A stretch of 64,000 nt of DNA from contig CAYSEW010000013.1 of assembly GCA_964430245.1 (NCBI GenBank), positions 1 to 64,000 of the forward strand. The letters run 5' to 3'. This document shows, one piece after another, positions 53,261 through 62,762 of the stretch (positions are counted from its first letter, which is position 1; the number at the start of each line of letters is the position of its first letter). A model generated the notes under the pieces. That model saw only the letters and a program-made list of their open reading frames with translations, had not been told where the DNA came from and made no database searches. Source of the stretch: CAYSEW01 sp964430245 (GTDB lineage Bacteria; Bacteroidota; Bacteroidia; Flavobacteriales_D; Parvicellaceae). Position numbers and translations under genes: made by a program.

Positions 53261-53774
53261 TGTTATTTTTCCTGTATATAAATTAAATCATGATATATTA
53301 TCTGAATCTTCAGGTATAATGATTATTAATGCTGATAAAACCCCTCCTCATTTGGGTGTTTTTTCAAAATCAAAATATTTTTCTATTTCTGTTAATGATA
53401 TTTATTTAGGTACTAGTATTGAGGTGATGATCCAATACATTCATAGAAAAAGGATACCTACAGTTTTTATTCGTTTAAAAAATGAATTAGAGGAAAAAGA
53501 GCTTTATGAAATTTTTAATTCATTCGAAAAACTAGAAGGACAATGTACTTGTATTGAGCCAATAAAGAAGATTTTCAGCAATAAGATCTCTGAAGCTGAT
53601 ACTGCTTCATTTATTTTTGAGCTGATACCTATGCTTAAAGCCAATGGTTGGCTAAGGTCTTTCCATCATCTATATTCTGAGCATCTAATAGCTGATAAAA
53701 CTTTTACTTTAAGTACCTATACTATGGATGATGTTATGAATAGAATAAATTTATTGGTCAATGATAAAAGGTAA
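53250..53774 (+). CDS. Protein of unknown function co-encoded with dapF
   Basis: The protein (174 residues from the ATG at 53250, which overlaps the dapF stop by 11 nt) has no signal peptide. The predicted pattern of strands and helices contains IMIINADKTPPHLGVFSKSKYFSI, a central IPTVFIRLKNEL segment and a cysteine pair LEGQCTCIEPIKKI. I do not recognise the family. The tight overlap with dapF before it and GNAT after it (14 nt) suggests a three-gene translational unit. The protein may be widespread in Bacteroidota, as genes in this position often are. Confidence 0.72.
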   Translation: MSANVIFPVYKLNHDILSESSGIMIINADKTPPHLGVFSKSKYFSISVNDIYLGTSIEVMIQYIHRKRIPTVFIRLKNELEEKELYEIFNSFEKLEGQCTCIEPIKKIFSNKISEADTASFIFELIPMLKANGWLRSFHHLYSEHLIADKTFTLSTYTMDDVMNRINLLVNDKR

Positions 53775-54282
53775 TACAGTTTCTTTTAGATATGTAATTA
53801 AGGATGACATTGATGTGTTACTAAAATGGGAAAATGATCCTGCTAATTCAAGATTTAGTGAGTCCCCTTCTTTTTATTCTAAAGATACTATGCAACAATT
53901 TATTGAGTCCACTCATGATCTTTTTTTAAATAACCAGTTAAGATTCATGATTGTTGTGGATGATGAACCGGTTGGATGTGTTGATCTTTTTGAATTTGAA
54001 CCTATTCATTTAAGAGCAGGAACAGGCATCTTGATCGATGCTGAGTATAGAAGAAAAGGGTATGCTAAAAAGTCTTTAAAGCTGCTACAGGACTATGTGT
54101 TCAGTCAGTTAAATCTAAATCAGATTTATTGTAAAATAAATAATAGTAATAAAGCTAGTTTAGAATTATTTAAGTCTTGTAATTTTAAATTATCAGGAAC
54201 ATTTAAATCATGGGTCAATAACAATGGTCAATGGGAGGATATTCATTTTTTGCAATGTTTTTCTCATCCAGATGAAACATGA
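53761..54282 (+). CDS. GNAT-family N-acetyltransferase (RimJ/RimL type)
   Basis: The 173-residue protein has the GNAT fold with the acetyl-CoA loop in GTGILIDAEYRRKGYAKKSL (R/Q-x-x-G-x-G/A type) and the closing LELFKSCNFKLSGTFK segment, where the last helix and strand of RimJ/RimL-like enzymes lie. The substrate may be the N terminus of a ribosomal protein, a nucleotide sugar amine, or a spermidine-type amine. The start overlaps the upstream unknown gene by 14 nt. It ends the dapF unit. Confidence 0.87.
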   Translation: MIKGNTVSFRYVIKDDIDVLLKWENDPANSRFSESPSFYSKDTMQQFIESTHDLFLNNQLRFMIVVDDEPVGCVDLFEFEPIHLRAGTGILIDAEYRRKGYAKKSLKLLQDYVFSQLNLNQIYCKINNSNKASLELFKSCNFKLSGTFKSWVNNNGQWEDIHFLQCFSHPDET

Positions 54283-54364
54283 GTTAATTCTACTCATACT
54301 AAATTAAAACATTACGACATATAATATTTTATGTTATTTTCGTTCTCTTCATAAATCTTATTAA

Positions 54365-55681
54365 ATGAAAAATATATTATCCGCTTTTATAGCTATGCTC
54401 TGTTTGAGTTTAAATGCTCAGATGCCAAAAATTGAATTTGAAGAATACAAATTGGACAATGGCTTAACAGTATTGTTGCATGAAGATCATAGCACACCAA
54501 TAGTTGCAGTTTCTGTTATGTATCATGTAGGTGCTAAGAATGAGAATCCACAAAGAACAGGATTTGCTCATTTCTTTGAGCATCTCTTATTTGAAGGTTC
54601 AGCTAATATTAAAAGAGGTGAATTCTTTAAATACATAGAAAATGCTGGTGGGAATAATAATGCCAATACTACCAATGACAGAACATTTTATTATGAGGTG
54701 CTACCTTCCAATCAATTAGAATTGGGACTTTGGCTAGAATCAGAAAGGTTATTACATGCCAATATTGATCAAGAAGGTGTGGATACTCAAAATGAGGTTG
54801 TTAAGGAAGAAAAAAGATTAAGAATAGATAATCAACCATATGGAAGCTTTTTAGCAGAAATGAACAAAAGAGCTTTCAAGGTACATCCTTATAAATGGAC
54901 AACAATTGGTGAGATGGAGCATTTAGATGCTGCTACTTTAGAAGAATTCATGAATTTTTATCATAAATTCTATGTCCCTGAAAACGCTATTTTGTCTATT
55001 TCAGGAGATATTAATGTAAAAGAGACGAAAAAAATGATTCAGTCTTATTTTGGTCCAATTCCAAATGGGAAGGAGAAAATAGAGAGAGTTACTATTGTAG
55101 AACCACCATTAGGAGCAGAAATAAGAGATACTGTTTTTGATGATATACAGCTTCCTGGAGTAATGATGGGATATAGAATTCCAGCTCAGGGAACAGATGA
55201 TTTTTATGCCATTGAGATGATGACAAAAGTAATTTCAGATGGAGAGAGTTCAAGGTTAAATAAAAAATGTGTTGAGAATACGCAATCTGCAATGTATGTA
55301 GGTTCTTTTCCATTTTCATCTGAGCATCCTTACTTGTCTTTTGTTTTTGGGATTGCAAATGCAGAAACTGATCCTTTAAAGTTAGAGAATGAGATCAATG
55401 AAGAAATGGAATTAATTCAGAATGAATTAATATCTGATTTAGAATACAAGAAGATTCGTAATATGATCGAAAACGACTTTATATATAATTTTTCATCCAT
55501 GATAGGAATAGCAGAGAACCTGGCTAATTACAAAATGTATCTAGGAGATGCAGGATTGATCAATGATGAATTAGAGCGCTACCTTAAAGTAACTAAAGAA
55601 GATATTATGAGAGTAGCAAAAAAATATTTCCATAAAGACAATAGAGTTGTTCTTTATTATTTACCAAAGGAAGAAGGATAA
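54365..55681 (+). CDS. M16 zinc peptidase, catalytic subunit
   Basis: This 438-residue pitrilysin-family protease has a signal peptide (MKNILSAFIAMLCLSLNA) and the zinc-binding inverted motif HFFEH (69-73) with the downstream acid in NEVVKEEKRL (about 149). It has two domains of the M16B size. The next gene encodes a second M16 protein with no HxxEH, so the two should form a heterodimeric peptidase in the periplasm or outer membrane, as known for other M16B pairs. The stop is 33 nt before that gene. Confidence 0.93.
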   Translation: MKNILSAFIAMLCLSLNAQMPKIEFEEYKLDNGLTVLLHEDHSTPIVAVSVMYHVGAKNENPQRTGFAHFFEHLLFEGSANIKRGEFFKYIENAGGNNNANTTNDRTFYYEVLPSNQLELGLWLESERLLHANIDQEGVDTQNEVVKEEKRLRIDNQPYGSFLAEMNKRAFKVHPYKWTTIGEMEHLDAATLEEFMNFYHKFYVPENAILSISGDINVKETKKMIQSYFGPIPNGKEKIERVTIVEPPLGAEIRDTVFDDIQLPGVMMGYRIPAQGTDDFYAIEMMTKVISDGESSRLNKKCVENTQSAMYVGSFPFSSEHPYLSFVFGIANAETDPLKLENEINEEMELIQNELISDLEYKKIRNMIENDFIYNFSSMIGIAENLANYKMYLGDAGLINDELERYLKVTKEDIMRVAKKYFHKDNRVVLYYLPKEEG

Positions 55682-55714
55682 AGAGAACATTTATAAAAAG
55701 AATAAAACATTAAG

Positions 55715-57829
55715 ATGAGAAAAATATTTATTATAATACTATCAGTGTTTATCAACACTAATTTTATTTCACAAGATATAGATCGTACAAAAGCCCCAGA
55801 GCCTGGTATAGCTCCAGAGATTAATATAAGTAAGCCTAATAAATTTGAATTGGAAAATGGTTTGAAAGTGTTTGTTGTTGAGAATCATAAATTACCAAAA
55901 GTATCATTTCAGCTAACTGTAGATATGGATCCAGTGATCGAAAAGGGTCATGTAGGGTTATCATCTATGATGGGAGATATGTTAAGTGCAGGTACTACAA
56001 CAAAAACTAAGTCTGAAATAGATCAGGATATAGACTTTATTGGTGCATCATTTAGTACTTATTCTAATGGGTTTTATGGTTCTTCTCTAACTAAGCATGT
56101 AGATAAGGTAATGGCTGTAGCTAGTGATGTCATTTTAAACCCTGCTTTCCCAGAGGAAGAGCTTGAGAAAAAGAAAAAAAGGGCACTTTCTGGATTAAAA
56201 TCAATTAAGACCAATGCAGATGCTATTTCATCGAGAGTTGGAAGTGCATTGAAATTTGGGAAGGATCATCCTTATGGTGAAGTTCAGATGAAAGAAGATG
56301 TTGAGAATATTAGTATCGACCTTTGTAAAGAATATTACAAAACTTATTTCCGTCCGAACATATCATATTTAGTGATCGTAGGTGATATTTCAGTTGAAAA
56401 AGCAAAAGAGCTATCTAATAAATATTTTGGTTCATGGCAGAAAGCAGATGTTCCTTCTCATAAATACGAATTCCCAGAACACGATAAAGGAGTTCGTGTT
56501 GCATTTGTCAATAAACCAGGTGCTGTTCAGTCTGTGATCAGTGTATTTTACCCTATAGATTATAAAGTAGGAGCTCCAGATAAATTTGAAGTAAGTGTAA
56601 TGAGTAATATTTTTGGTGGAGCATTTTCCAGCTATTTAAATGCAAATTTAAGGGAGGATAAAGGATATACTTATGGTGCAAGAGGATATGTGAGCTCAGA
56701 TAAATTAGTGGGTCAGTTTAGAGCAGGAGCAAGCGTAAGAAATGAGGTGACAGATAGTGCAGTCACTGAATTTTTATATGAAATGAATCACATTAAGAAT
56801 GAGCTAGTTTCTGATGAGGACCTTAATAGGATTAAAAATAATATGAATGGTGATTTTGCTTTGTCATTAGAACGATCTCAAACCATTGCAAGATTTGCCT
56901 TGAACATAGAAAGATATAATTTGCCAGAGGATTATTATCAGAATTATTTAAGTAATCTACAGAAAGTAGATAAAGAAGCTGTTCAAAGAGCTGCTAATAA
57001 ATACATAGACCCTAATAATTGTATCATATTAGTAGTAGGAAATGAAGACTTGGCAGAAACATTAACTCAGTTTGATACTGATGGTGAGATAGAATATTAT
57101 GATATTAATGGAGATCCAAAAGTCAAAAAGGAAGAAAAGCCACTCCCTGATGGACTAACAGCAGAGCAGGTCGTTAAAGATTATCTAATGACCATAACAG
57201 GGAAAGATGATATGAAAGCTGTTGCTAAGGTTTATAAAAAGATAAAGGGAGTTAAAATAGTGAATACTGCATCTATGGAGCAGCAAGGTCAAAGTTTTTC
57301 TATGGAAATGACTGAAAAAATGAAAGCTCCAAATAATTACAAATTTGAAATTAAAGCCATGGGTATGGTTGTACAGAAAACTGTTTTTAATGGTAATTCT
57401 GGAGGTGAAATGAATATGCAAACTGGGAAAAAAGATTTTACTTCGGAAGAAATTGAGGAAAAAAAGAATGAATATTTAATAGATAAAGAATTAAAGTTGT
57501 TGGACTTAGGTTACCAACTAAAGTTGTTATCTATAGAAGATTTGAATGGTTCGGATGCTTATAAAATTGAATTAACTTCTCCATCAGGAGATATTTCTTA
57601 TGCATTATATGATGTTAATTCTAAATTGAAGGTGCAGGAAATGAGTTATTCAAAAGATCCTCAGGGTAATGATATTCTTACTTTTCAGATTTTTTCTAAT
57701 TATAAGCAGGTTAAAAGCTTGTTATATCCTCATACAGTATTGAATAACTTTGGATCAATGGAATTTGAAATGAATGTTTCTTCTATTGAGTTTAATCCTA
57801 AGTTTGCTTCAGATGAGTTTGATTGGTAG
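55715..57829 (+). CDS. M16 peptidase partner lacking the zinc site, with an extra C-terminal domain
   Basis: The 704-residue protein has a signal peptide (cleavage near 19) and M16 domains at about 40-470, starting with FELENGLKVFVVENHKLPKV. The position of HxxEH holds GLSSMMGDML, so it cannot bind zinc there. The second domain keeps the arginine/tyrosine region KGYTYGARGYV of M16B non-catalytic subunits. Residues 480-704 form an additional domain (SMEMTEKMKAPNNYKFEIKAMG and QTGKKDFTSEEIEE) that looks like an LolA/outer-membrane lipoprotein sorting-type fold. It pairs with the active M16 gene just upstream. Confidence 0.9.
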   Translation: MRKIFIIILSVFINTNFISQDIDRTKAPEPGIAPEINISKPNKFELENGLKVFVVENHKLPKVSFQLTVDMDPVIEKGHVGLSSMMGDMLSAGTTTKTKSEIDQDIDFIGASFSTYSNGFYGSSLTKHVDKVMAVASDVILNPAFPEEELEKKKKRALSGLKSIKTNADAISSRVGSALKFGKDHPYGEVQMKEDVENISIDLCKEYYKTYFRPNISYLVIVGDISVEKAKELSNKYFGSWQKADVPSHKYEFPEHDKGVRVAFVNKPGAVQSVISVFYPIDYKVGAPDKFEVSVMSNIFGGAFSSYLNANLREDKGYTYGARGYVSSDKLVGQFRAGASVRNEVTDSAVTEFLYEMNHIKNELVSDEDLNRIKNNMNGDFALSLERSQTIARFALNIERYNLPEDYYQNYLSNLQKVDKEAVQRAANKYIDPNNCIILVVGNEDLAETLTQFDTDGEIEYYDINGDPKVKKEEKPLPDGLTAEQVVKDYLMTITGKDDMKAVAKVYKKIKGVKIVNTASMEQQGQSFSMEMTEKMKAPNNYKFEIKAMGMVVQKTVFNGNSGGEMNMQTGKKDFTSEEIEEKKNEYLIDKELKLLDLGYQLKLLSIEDLNGSDAYKIELTSPSGDISYALYDVNSKLKVQEMSYSKDPQGNDILTFQIFSNYKQVKSLLYPHTVLNNFGSMEFEMNVSSIEFNPKFASDEFDW

Positions 57830-57834
57830 AAGTT

Positions 57835-59520
57835 TTATCTTCTTCCTTTTCTTCTTTTACCTCCTTTAGGTTTTGATGCAACTTCTACTTTGATTTGCTT
57901 GCCTTCAAAGTCTTGATTGTTCATTCCATCAATTACTTTACTGGTGTAATTATTATCCACTTCAAAGAATGAAAAATCATTAAATAGATCTAATCTTCCA
58001 ACACTTCCTGAAGTTACTTTAGCATAAGAACAGATGATTCTTAATAAAGCCCCTTTATTTAAACCAGTCTTAAAACCTTTGTCAATATAAAAACGTTGTT
58101 TGTCAGCATCGCCAGAACCTCTAGAGTCTCTCGAATCTCTAGATCTTCTAGATCTTCTTGAATCATCATATCTTGATTCATTATCTCTACTATTTCCTTT
58201 GGCATTTAAATTACCAGCACGTTCATAATAGTTGAGAAATTTATTGAATTCAGCACTTACAAATCTTTTAATGATATCCTCTCTAGAAAAGTCTTTGAAT
58301 AGATCAAAAATTGGGGGTAAATAATCTTCAATTTCATCTTCTTTGATTTCAACATTAATAATCTTGTCAACTAATGAAAAGAGTTGTTGTCTGCATACCT
58401 CTTTTCCACTAGGTATCTCTTCAGAATGAAATTGTGTTTTAATGTGTTTTTCAATGGAAAATATCTTGCTTTTTTCTCTAGGTGTTACAAAAGCTACTGA
58501 GGTCCCAAATTTTCCAGCTCTGGCAGTTCTTCCACTTCTATGTGTATAGCTTTCTATATCATCAGGTAGATGATAGTTAATTACATGCGTAATATCATTT
58601 ACATCGATACCTCTAGCTGCAACATCTGTAGCTACCAATACCTGTAATGTTTTTTCTCTGAATTTTTGCATTACCTTATCTCTTTGCATTTGAGAAAGGT
58701 CTCCATGAAGAGGTTCGGCATTATAACCATCTTTCATTAATTTATCAGCTACATCTTGCGTGTTTCGTTTTGTCCTACAGAAAATTAACCCATAGATATT
58801 GGGATTGAAATCAATAAGCCTTTTAACTGCTGCATATCGATCCCTATCTTTTACAGTATAGCAGACATGCCTGATGTTTTTAGCACTTTCATTTTTAGAA
58901 CCAATAGTTACCTCTATCGGCTTATTCATATATCTCATGGCAATTTTTTCAACACCTTTTGGCATTGTTGCTGAAAATAGCCATGTCGATTTTTCATCTG
59001 GAGTATGCTTTAGAATTTCATCAATATCTTCTTTGAAACCCATATTGAGCATTTCATCTGCTTCATCAAGAACAACATAGGAAACTTCATTAATTTTAAG
59101 AAACTTCCTTCTCATCATATCCATCAGCCTTCCAGGAGTTGCCACAACAATTTGTGCGCCACTTCTTATTTCTCTTGCTTGCTTATCAATACTTGCACCT
59201 CCGTATATAGTTGCTATTTGAGCATTTTTAATGTATTTAGAAAATTGCTTGTAATCATTTGCAATTTGAACACATAGTTCTCTAGTGGGTGCAACAACTA
59301 ATCCTTGAACTTTTTTTAAGTTGAAATCAACATTTTGAAGCATAGGCAAGCCAAAGGCTGCAGTTTTTCCAGTACCTGTTTGAGCTAATCCAACTAGATC
59401 GCTATCTTCATTAAGAAGTTGTGGTATAGATTGCTGTTGAATAGGAGTTGGTTCAATGAACCCTAATTCATCAATCGCTTTTAAAATTGCAGGGTCAAGT
59501 TCTAGTTCTGAAAATTTCAT
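57835..59520 (-). CDS. DEAD-box RNA helicase with DbpA-type RNA-binding domain
   Basis: The 561-residue helicase has AQTGTGKT (46-53), the DEAD box (152-155), SAT, and motif VI as HRSGRTARAGK. A linker of Arg/Ser/Asp repeats (about 448-480) leads to a C-terminal DbpA RNA-binding domain (about 482-555, FYIDKGFKTGLNKGALLRII). Such helicases (DeaD/CsdA class) help ribosome assembly and RNA decay, often in the cold. RSRRSRDSRDSRGSGDAD at about 458-475 is low complexity. It starts 56 nt downstream of the RNase P RNA, and rnpB transcription may read into it. Confidence 0.92.
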   Translation of the reverse strand: MKFSELELDPAILKAIDELGFIEPTPIQQQSIPQLLNEDSDLVGLAQTGTGKTAAFGLPMLQNVDFNLKKVQGLVVAPTRELCVQIANDYKQFSKYIKNAQIATIYGGASIDKQAREIRSGAQIVVATPGRLMDMMRRKFLKINEVSYVVLDEADEMLNMGFKEDIDEILKHTPDEKSTWLFSATMPKGVEKIAMRYMNKPIEVTIGSKNESAKNIRHVCYTVKDRDRYAAVKRLIDFNPNIYGLIFCRTKRNTQDVADKLMKDGYNAEPLHGDLSQMQRDKVMQKFREKTLQVLVATDVAARGIDVNDITHVINYHLPDDIESYTHRSGRTARAGKFGTSVAFVTPREKSKIFSIEKHIKTQFHSEEIPSGKEVCRQQLFSLVDKIINVEIKEDEIEDYLPPIFDLFKDFSREDIIKRFVSAEFNKFLNYYERAGNLNAKGNSRDNESRYDDSRRSRRSRDSRDSRGSGDADKQRFYIDKGFKTGLNKGALLRIICSYAKVTSGSVGRLDLFNDFSFFEVDNNYTSKVIDGMNNQDFEGKQIKVEVASKPKGGKRRKGRR

Positions 59521-59576
59521 TATACTTAATTTGTCGCGAAAGTAAGCTTATTTTATTGGATAAGAAGAAAAAAAAA

Positions 59577-59923
59577 GCCAAACCTGTAAGCCGGATTCTG
59601 TCGAGGCCCATCATTTATCTAGGCTATTTATCACTAAATAGCTCAAACGACCTACCCTCCAGGATCGAGCGAGTAACTCTTTAACTTAACGTAGCCCTGG
59701 TTTATTTGGTCTTTCAGCACATGAGGTTTACCTAGCTACTGATGTCACCATCAGCACGGTGAGCTCTTACCTCACCTTTGCACCTTTACCAGTAAAAACT
59801 GGAAGTTTATTTCTGTGGCACTTGCTGTATCCCCTAAGGAACCCTTCCCGTTAGGAAGCATGCTACTCTATGCTGCCCGGACTTTCCTCTTACAATAAAT
59901 TGCAAGCGATGAACCGGTTTGGC
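59577..59923 (-). ncRNA. rnpB: RNase P RNA, class A-like
   Basis: RNase P RNA cuts the 5' leader from tRNA precursors. Read on the minus strand, the segment has the conserved 5' block GAGGAAAGTCCGGGC near 59875-59890, the ACAGCAAGTGCCACAGAAA core, GGTAAACCTC, and the 3' block ACAGAATCCGGCTTA near 59586-59601. The ends pair as P1 (GCCAAACC at 59923-59916 with GGTTTGGC at 59584-59577), which fixes both boundaries. A run of T follows P1 at 59568-59576, serving as terminator. Homology is by eye with E. coli M1 RNA; about 347 nt fits. Confidence 0.92.
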
Positions 59924-59927
59924 AACA

Positions 59928-59935
59928 CAAAATTA
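59928..59935 (-). promoter_or_regulatory. -7 promoter box for rnpB
   Basis: TAATTTTG on the minus strand matches TAnnTTTG and lies 4 nt upstream of the first base of P1, as a promoter for a mature-ended RNA should. No clear -33 element is visible. Confidence 0.55.
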
Positions 59936-59992
59936 ATGAACAATATTTGATTTATCATATAATATTGATAAATAGAATTTTGATTTGCCTTG

Positions 59993-61117
59993 TTAATCTG
60001 CTTTGTAAATAGTTGCTGAAATTGCTTTATGGTCGGAGAATTCTTCTGGGTGAGTTGTGTAATTAGTGGATTTTAATTTTTTAGAATGCCAAATGTAATC
60101 TATTCTTAAGCCTGGTATATTGCCAATGTAAGTTCCTCCCATTCCATTGCCACTTAATGTAAATGCATCCGTGTAGTATTTGTCGAAACAATGGTAGGCA
60201 TAGGAGATAGGGATGTCATTTAAGTCTGTACAAATTACAGATTCATAAGGGCTTTTATTTATAATTGGTATTAGTCGGTTGATCTGTGAAATTCTTTTAT
60301 CATAACCATTACTTAATCGTTGTAACATTTTCTTTGGTGGTTTTTTTTGATGAGGATATATAGGATGTGCTTTTGTTCCAAAAATTTCATATTCTGAATG
60401 ATTAAACCTAATAGAACCTAAATGTGCATTGTATATTCTAAAGGTGTCTTTTTTTAGTAATATATCAGTGTATATACACTGATTAGAATGATCGTTATTG
60501 AACTTAATATTATCTCTATTGATGATAGGGAATTTACTATAGATAGCCAATCCAAAAGATTGACCATTATTTAATTGGGTGGAAAAGTTTTCATAAAATT
60601 CCATTCCAAGATCTTTTTTTATCGAAGCTGTAAACCCTTGTTGTTGCTTTTCATAGGTATAGTATTCTTGAAAGCAAATAATATCTGGATTTTCTTTTTT
60701 TATTTGATTAATAATGTCTTTCCTTATTTTGTTATCCCCTTTGCCGAAATTTAATACGTTAAAGCTCATAATGTTAAATTGAACATCTTCTTTGTTTGGT
60801 AGAGAAGGAAATAAAGTAAGCTGTATAAACCTGCTGTGATGATAAAAACCTGCAATTAGAACTATAGCTGAAGTCATTAAAAATATTTTTTTAGAAAATA
60901 TTTTTAATGAAATAAATAACCAGGAAATAAAAAGAATCACATTTACAATCAATAAAACTGGATAAACAAGCCCTAGTAATGAGAAAATGATGGATTCATC
61001 AGGGGGTATTAAATAGGTGAAATAAGATAGAAATAGAAGTAAATTAAAAAACAATGTAGTGTACCCCAATAATCGAAGAAAGACCGATGATATTTCTTTA
61101 AATATTTTTACTGGCAT
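59993..61117 (-). CDS. Membrane-anchored endonuclease/exonuclease/phosphatase-family protein
   Basis: The 374-residue protein has three N-terminal membrane segments (about 12-34, 44-66, 74-92) and then an EEP-fold domain outside (about 110-374). Metal and catalytic residues are visible in MSFNVLNF, CFQEYY, YNAHLGS, CTDLNDIP, LRIDYIWHS and SDHKAIS. The class includes nucleases, inositol phosphatases and lipid-cleaving enzymes; the membrane anchor suggests a surface or lipid substrate. The ATG at 61117 overlaps the end of the second rhomboid gene by 20 nt. Confidence 0.88.
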   Translation of the reverse strand: MPVKIFKEISSVFLRLLGYTTLFFNLLLFLSYFTYLIPPDESIIFSLLGLVYPVLLIVNVILFISWLFISLKIFSKKIFLMTSAIVLIAGFYHHSRFIQLTLFPSLPNKEDVQFNIMSFNVLNFGKGDNKIRKDIINQIKKENPDIICFQEYYTYEKQQQGFTASIKKDLGMEFYENFSTQLNNGQSFGLAIYSKFPIINRDNIKFNNDHSNQCIYTDILLKKDTFRIYNAHLGSIRFNHSEYEIFGTKAHPIYPHQKKPPKKMLQRLSNGYDKRISQINRLIPIINKSPYESVICTDLNDIPISYAYHCFDKYYTDAFTLSGNGMGGTYIGNIPGLRIDYIWHSKKLKSTNYTTHPEEFSDHKAISATIYKAD

Positions 61118-62027
61118 CAAATAGATAATCTTTTTCTGCTTTATTCAGGCTCTCATAACCTGAATCTTTAATTTTATCCAGGATCTTATCAATTTTTTCC
61201 TGTCTTTTTTTCTTGTCTTCATTGTATTGATAATCGTCTCTGGGAGGAGTTTTACGTGTGGTTTTGGAATTAGTTGTTTTTTTCTTTTTAGAATAAACAA
61301 CTTTGAACTTTTTTCTCTTACTGAAGAGCTGACTAATTTTGTTAATTAGAGTATCAAACCATGTTGAGATGTCTTTTCCTTGTTTTAGGTAATTTACCAT
61401 AATGATTCCCCATAAAGCTCCACCTAGATGGGCGAAATGTGCAATTTGGCTTATATTGGCTAATCTTAAAAAATCAAGCGAAATATAGATGATTGCCAAA
61501 ATGATCAATCTTATTTTAAATAACCCAAATAAATTAACTTCAAGTTTAGGCGCATAAAACCCTATAGCTGTAAATACAGCCATTACTGAGGCAGATGCTC
61601 CTAAGGTTGGGTGGTGGCCGAATTCTCTTAATAAAGGAAACCCATTAGTGGCCAAAAAATGAACTAAAGCACCACAAATACCCCCAATAATATAAGTGCT
61701 TAATAATCTTTTACTCCCTAAATTTTGTTCAAATATATTTCCTACAAAAAAGAAGATCAACATATTACTGAATAGATGATAAAAATTAAAATGCAGAAAC
61801 ATGTAGGTAATGATCCCCCATGGTCTAGTAAAGAATAATTGAGGATCAGTATTAAATGTGAATAGGTAACTGAAATAAGAGACTGAATCAGGATTACCTT
61901 TTGCCAATATGGCAATAATCATTATGGCTTTAAAAAATAGAAAGATGACAATGTTAATAAGAAGTAGTTTCATATACATGCCACCATTCCTGTACTGATA
62001 TTTTAGTTGATCAAAAACTGAAGCCAT
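61098..62027 (-). CDS. Rhomboid intramembrane serine protease, second copy, with basic tail
   Basis: This 309-residue rhomboid cuts membrane proteins within the membrane. The catalytic Ser145 is in TLGASASVMA and His200 in AHFAHLGGALWG. Membrane segments match the six-helix core. A C-terminal cytoplasmic tail of about 75 residues rich in Lys and Thr (KKKKTTNSKTTRKTPPRDD) follows; it is absent from the first copy. The start is the base right after the stop of the upstream rhomboid gene, so the two are co-translated. Confidence 0.92.
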   Translation of the reverse strand: MASVFDQLKYQYRNGGMYMKLLLINIVIFLFFKAIMIIAILAKGNPDSVSYFSYLFTFNTDPQLFFTRPWGIITYMFLHFNFYHLFSNMLIFFFVGNIFEQNLGSKRLLSTYIIGGICGALVHFLATNGFPLLREFGHHPTLGASASVMAVFTAIGFYAPKLEVNLFGLFKIRLIILAIIYISLDFLRLANISQIAHFAHLGGALWGIIMVNYLKQGKDISTWFDTLINKISQLFSKRKKFKVVYSKKKKTTNSKTTRKTPPRDDYQYNEDKKKRQEKIDKILDKIKDSGYESLNKAEKDYLFDASKNI

Positions 62028-62762
62028 TTAAAAAAAGTTATTTCTGTTCTTTCGCCAATACAAAACTAATAGAATACCAACTAAAGCTCCTCCTAAATGA
62101 GCAAAATGAGCTACGTTGTCATTAGGATTGTTTGAAAATCCTAAGTAAAGCTCTAAGGCAGCATAGCCAATCACGAAAAATTTAGCTTTAATTGGGATTG
62201 GAGGAAATAGTAGCATTAATTCTGTATTAGGAAATAAATAGCCAAATGCTGCTAGCAGGCCAAATACAGCTCCAGAAGCTCCGATCATAGGAACATTATA
62301 CATGGCATTTAATTGGCCTAGAGCTCCCACCCAATTTTGATTAGAAGATAATAATTCATAACCTTGGTTTTTCACTAAATATTGAATTGTTTCCAATTCC
62401 TCTGGACTAAATGTAGATTCTAAATTTTTGATTCTAATATAATTAACGATCATATGTATAATTGCTGCACCAAATGCGCATACCAAATAATAAGTTAAAA
62501 ATCGTTTAGGTCCCCATACTCTTTCAAGGTGCATTCCGAAGATGACCAAAGCAAACATATTGAAAAAGATATGACCTATGCCGCCATGCATGAAAAAATG
62601 AGTGGCTAGCTGCCAGGGCTTGAATTGCTCAGACACCATTGGGTAAAGAGAGAGATTATGCATGATGTCAGGCAAGGTGATTTGAGCAATAAAAAACAGC
62701 ACATTTAGAATCAGGAGATTCTTTACAACAGGAGTAATATTATTAATAAGGTTATTGAACAT
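62028..62762 (-). CDS. Rhomboid intramembrane serine protease, first copy
   Basis: The 244-residue rhomboid has Ser163 in MIGASGAVFG and His222 in AHFAHLGGALVG, together with HGGIGHIFFNM on the second helix. It has the six-helix core with an inserted hydrophilic loop (about 108-155) between helices. It differs well beyond half from the second copy, so the pair is an old duplication or of separate origin. The start overlaps the mutL stop by one base (TAATG), and it is followed without a gap by the second rhomboid. Confidence 0.93.
   Translation of the reverse strand: MFNNLINNITPVVKNLLILNVLFFIAQITLPDIMHNLSLYPMVSEQFKPWQLATHFFMHGGIGHIFFNMFALVIFGMHLERVWGPKRFLTYYLVCAFGAAIIHMIVNYIRIKNLESTFSPEELETIQYLVKNQGYELLSSNQNWVGALGQLNAMYNVPMIGASGAVFGLLAAFGYLFPNTELMLLFPPIPIKAKFFVIGYAALELYLGFSNNPNDNVAHFAHLGGALVGILLVLYWRKNRNNFF

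Noticed and set aside
59487..59684. Plus-strand frame over the RNase P RNA
   Set aside because: The region is fully explained by rnpB on the other strand, including paired P1 ends.
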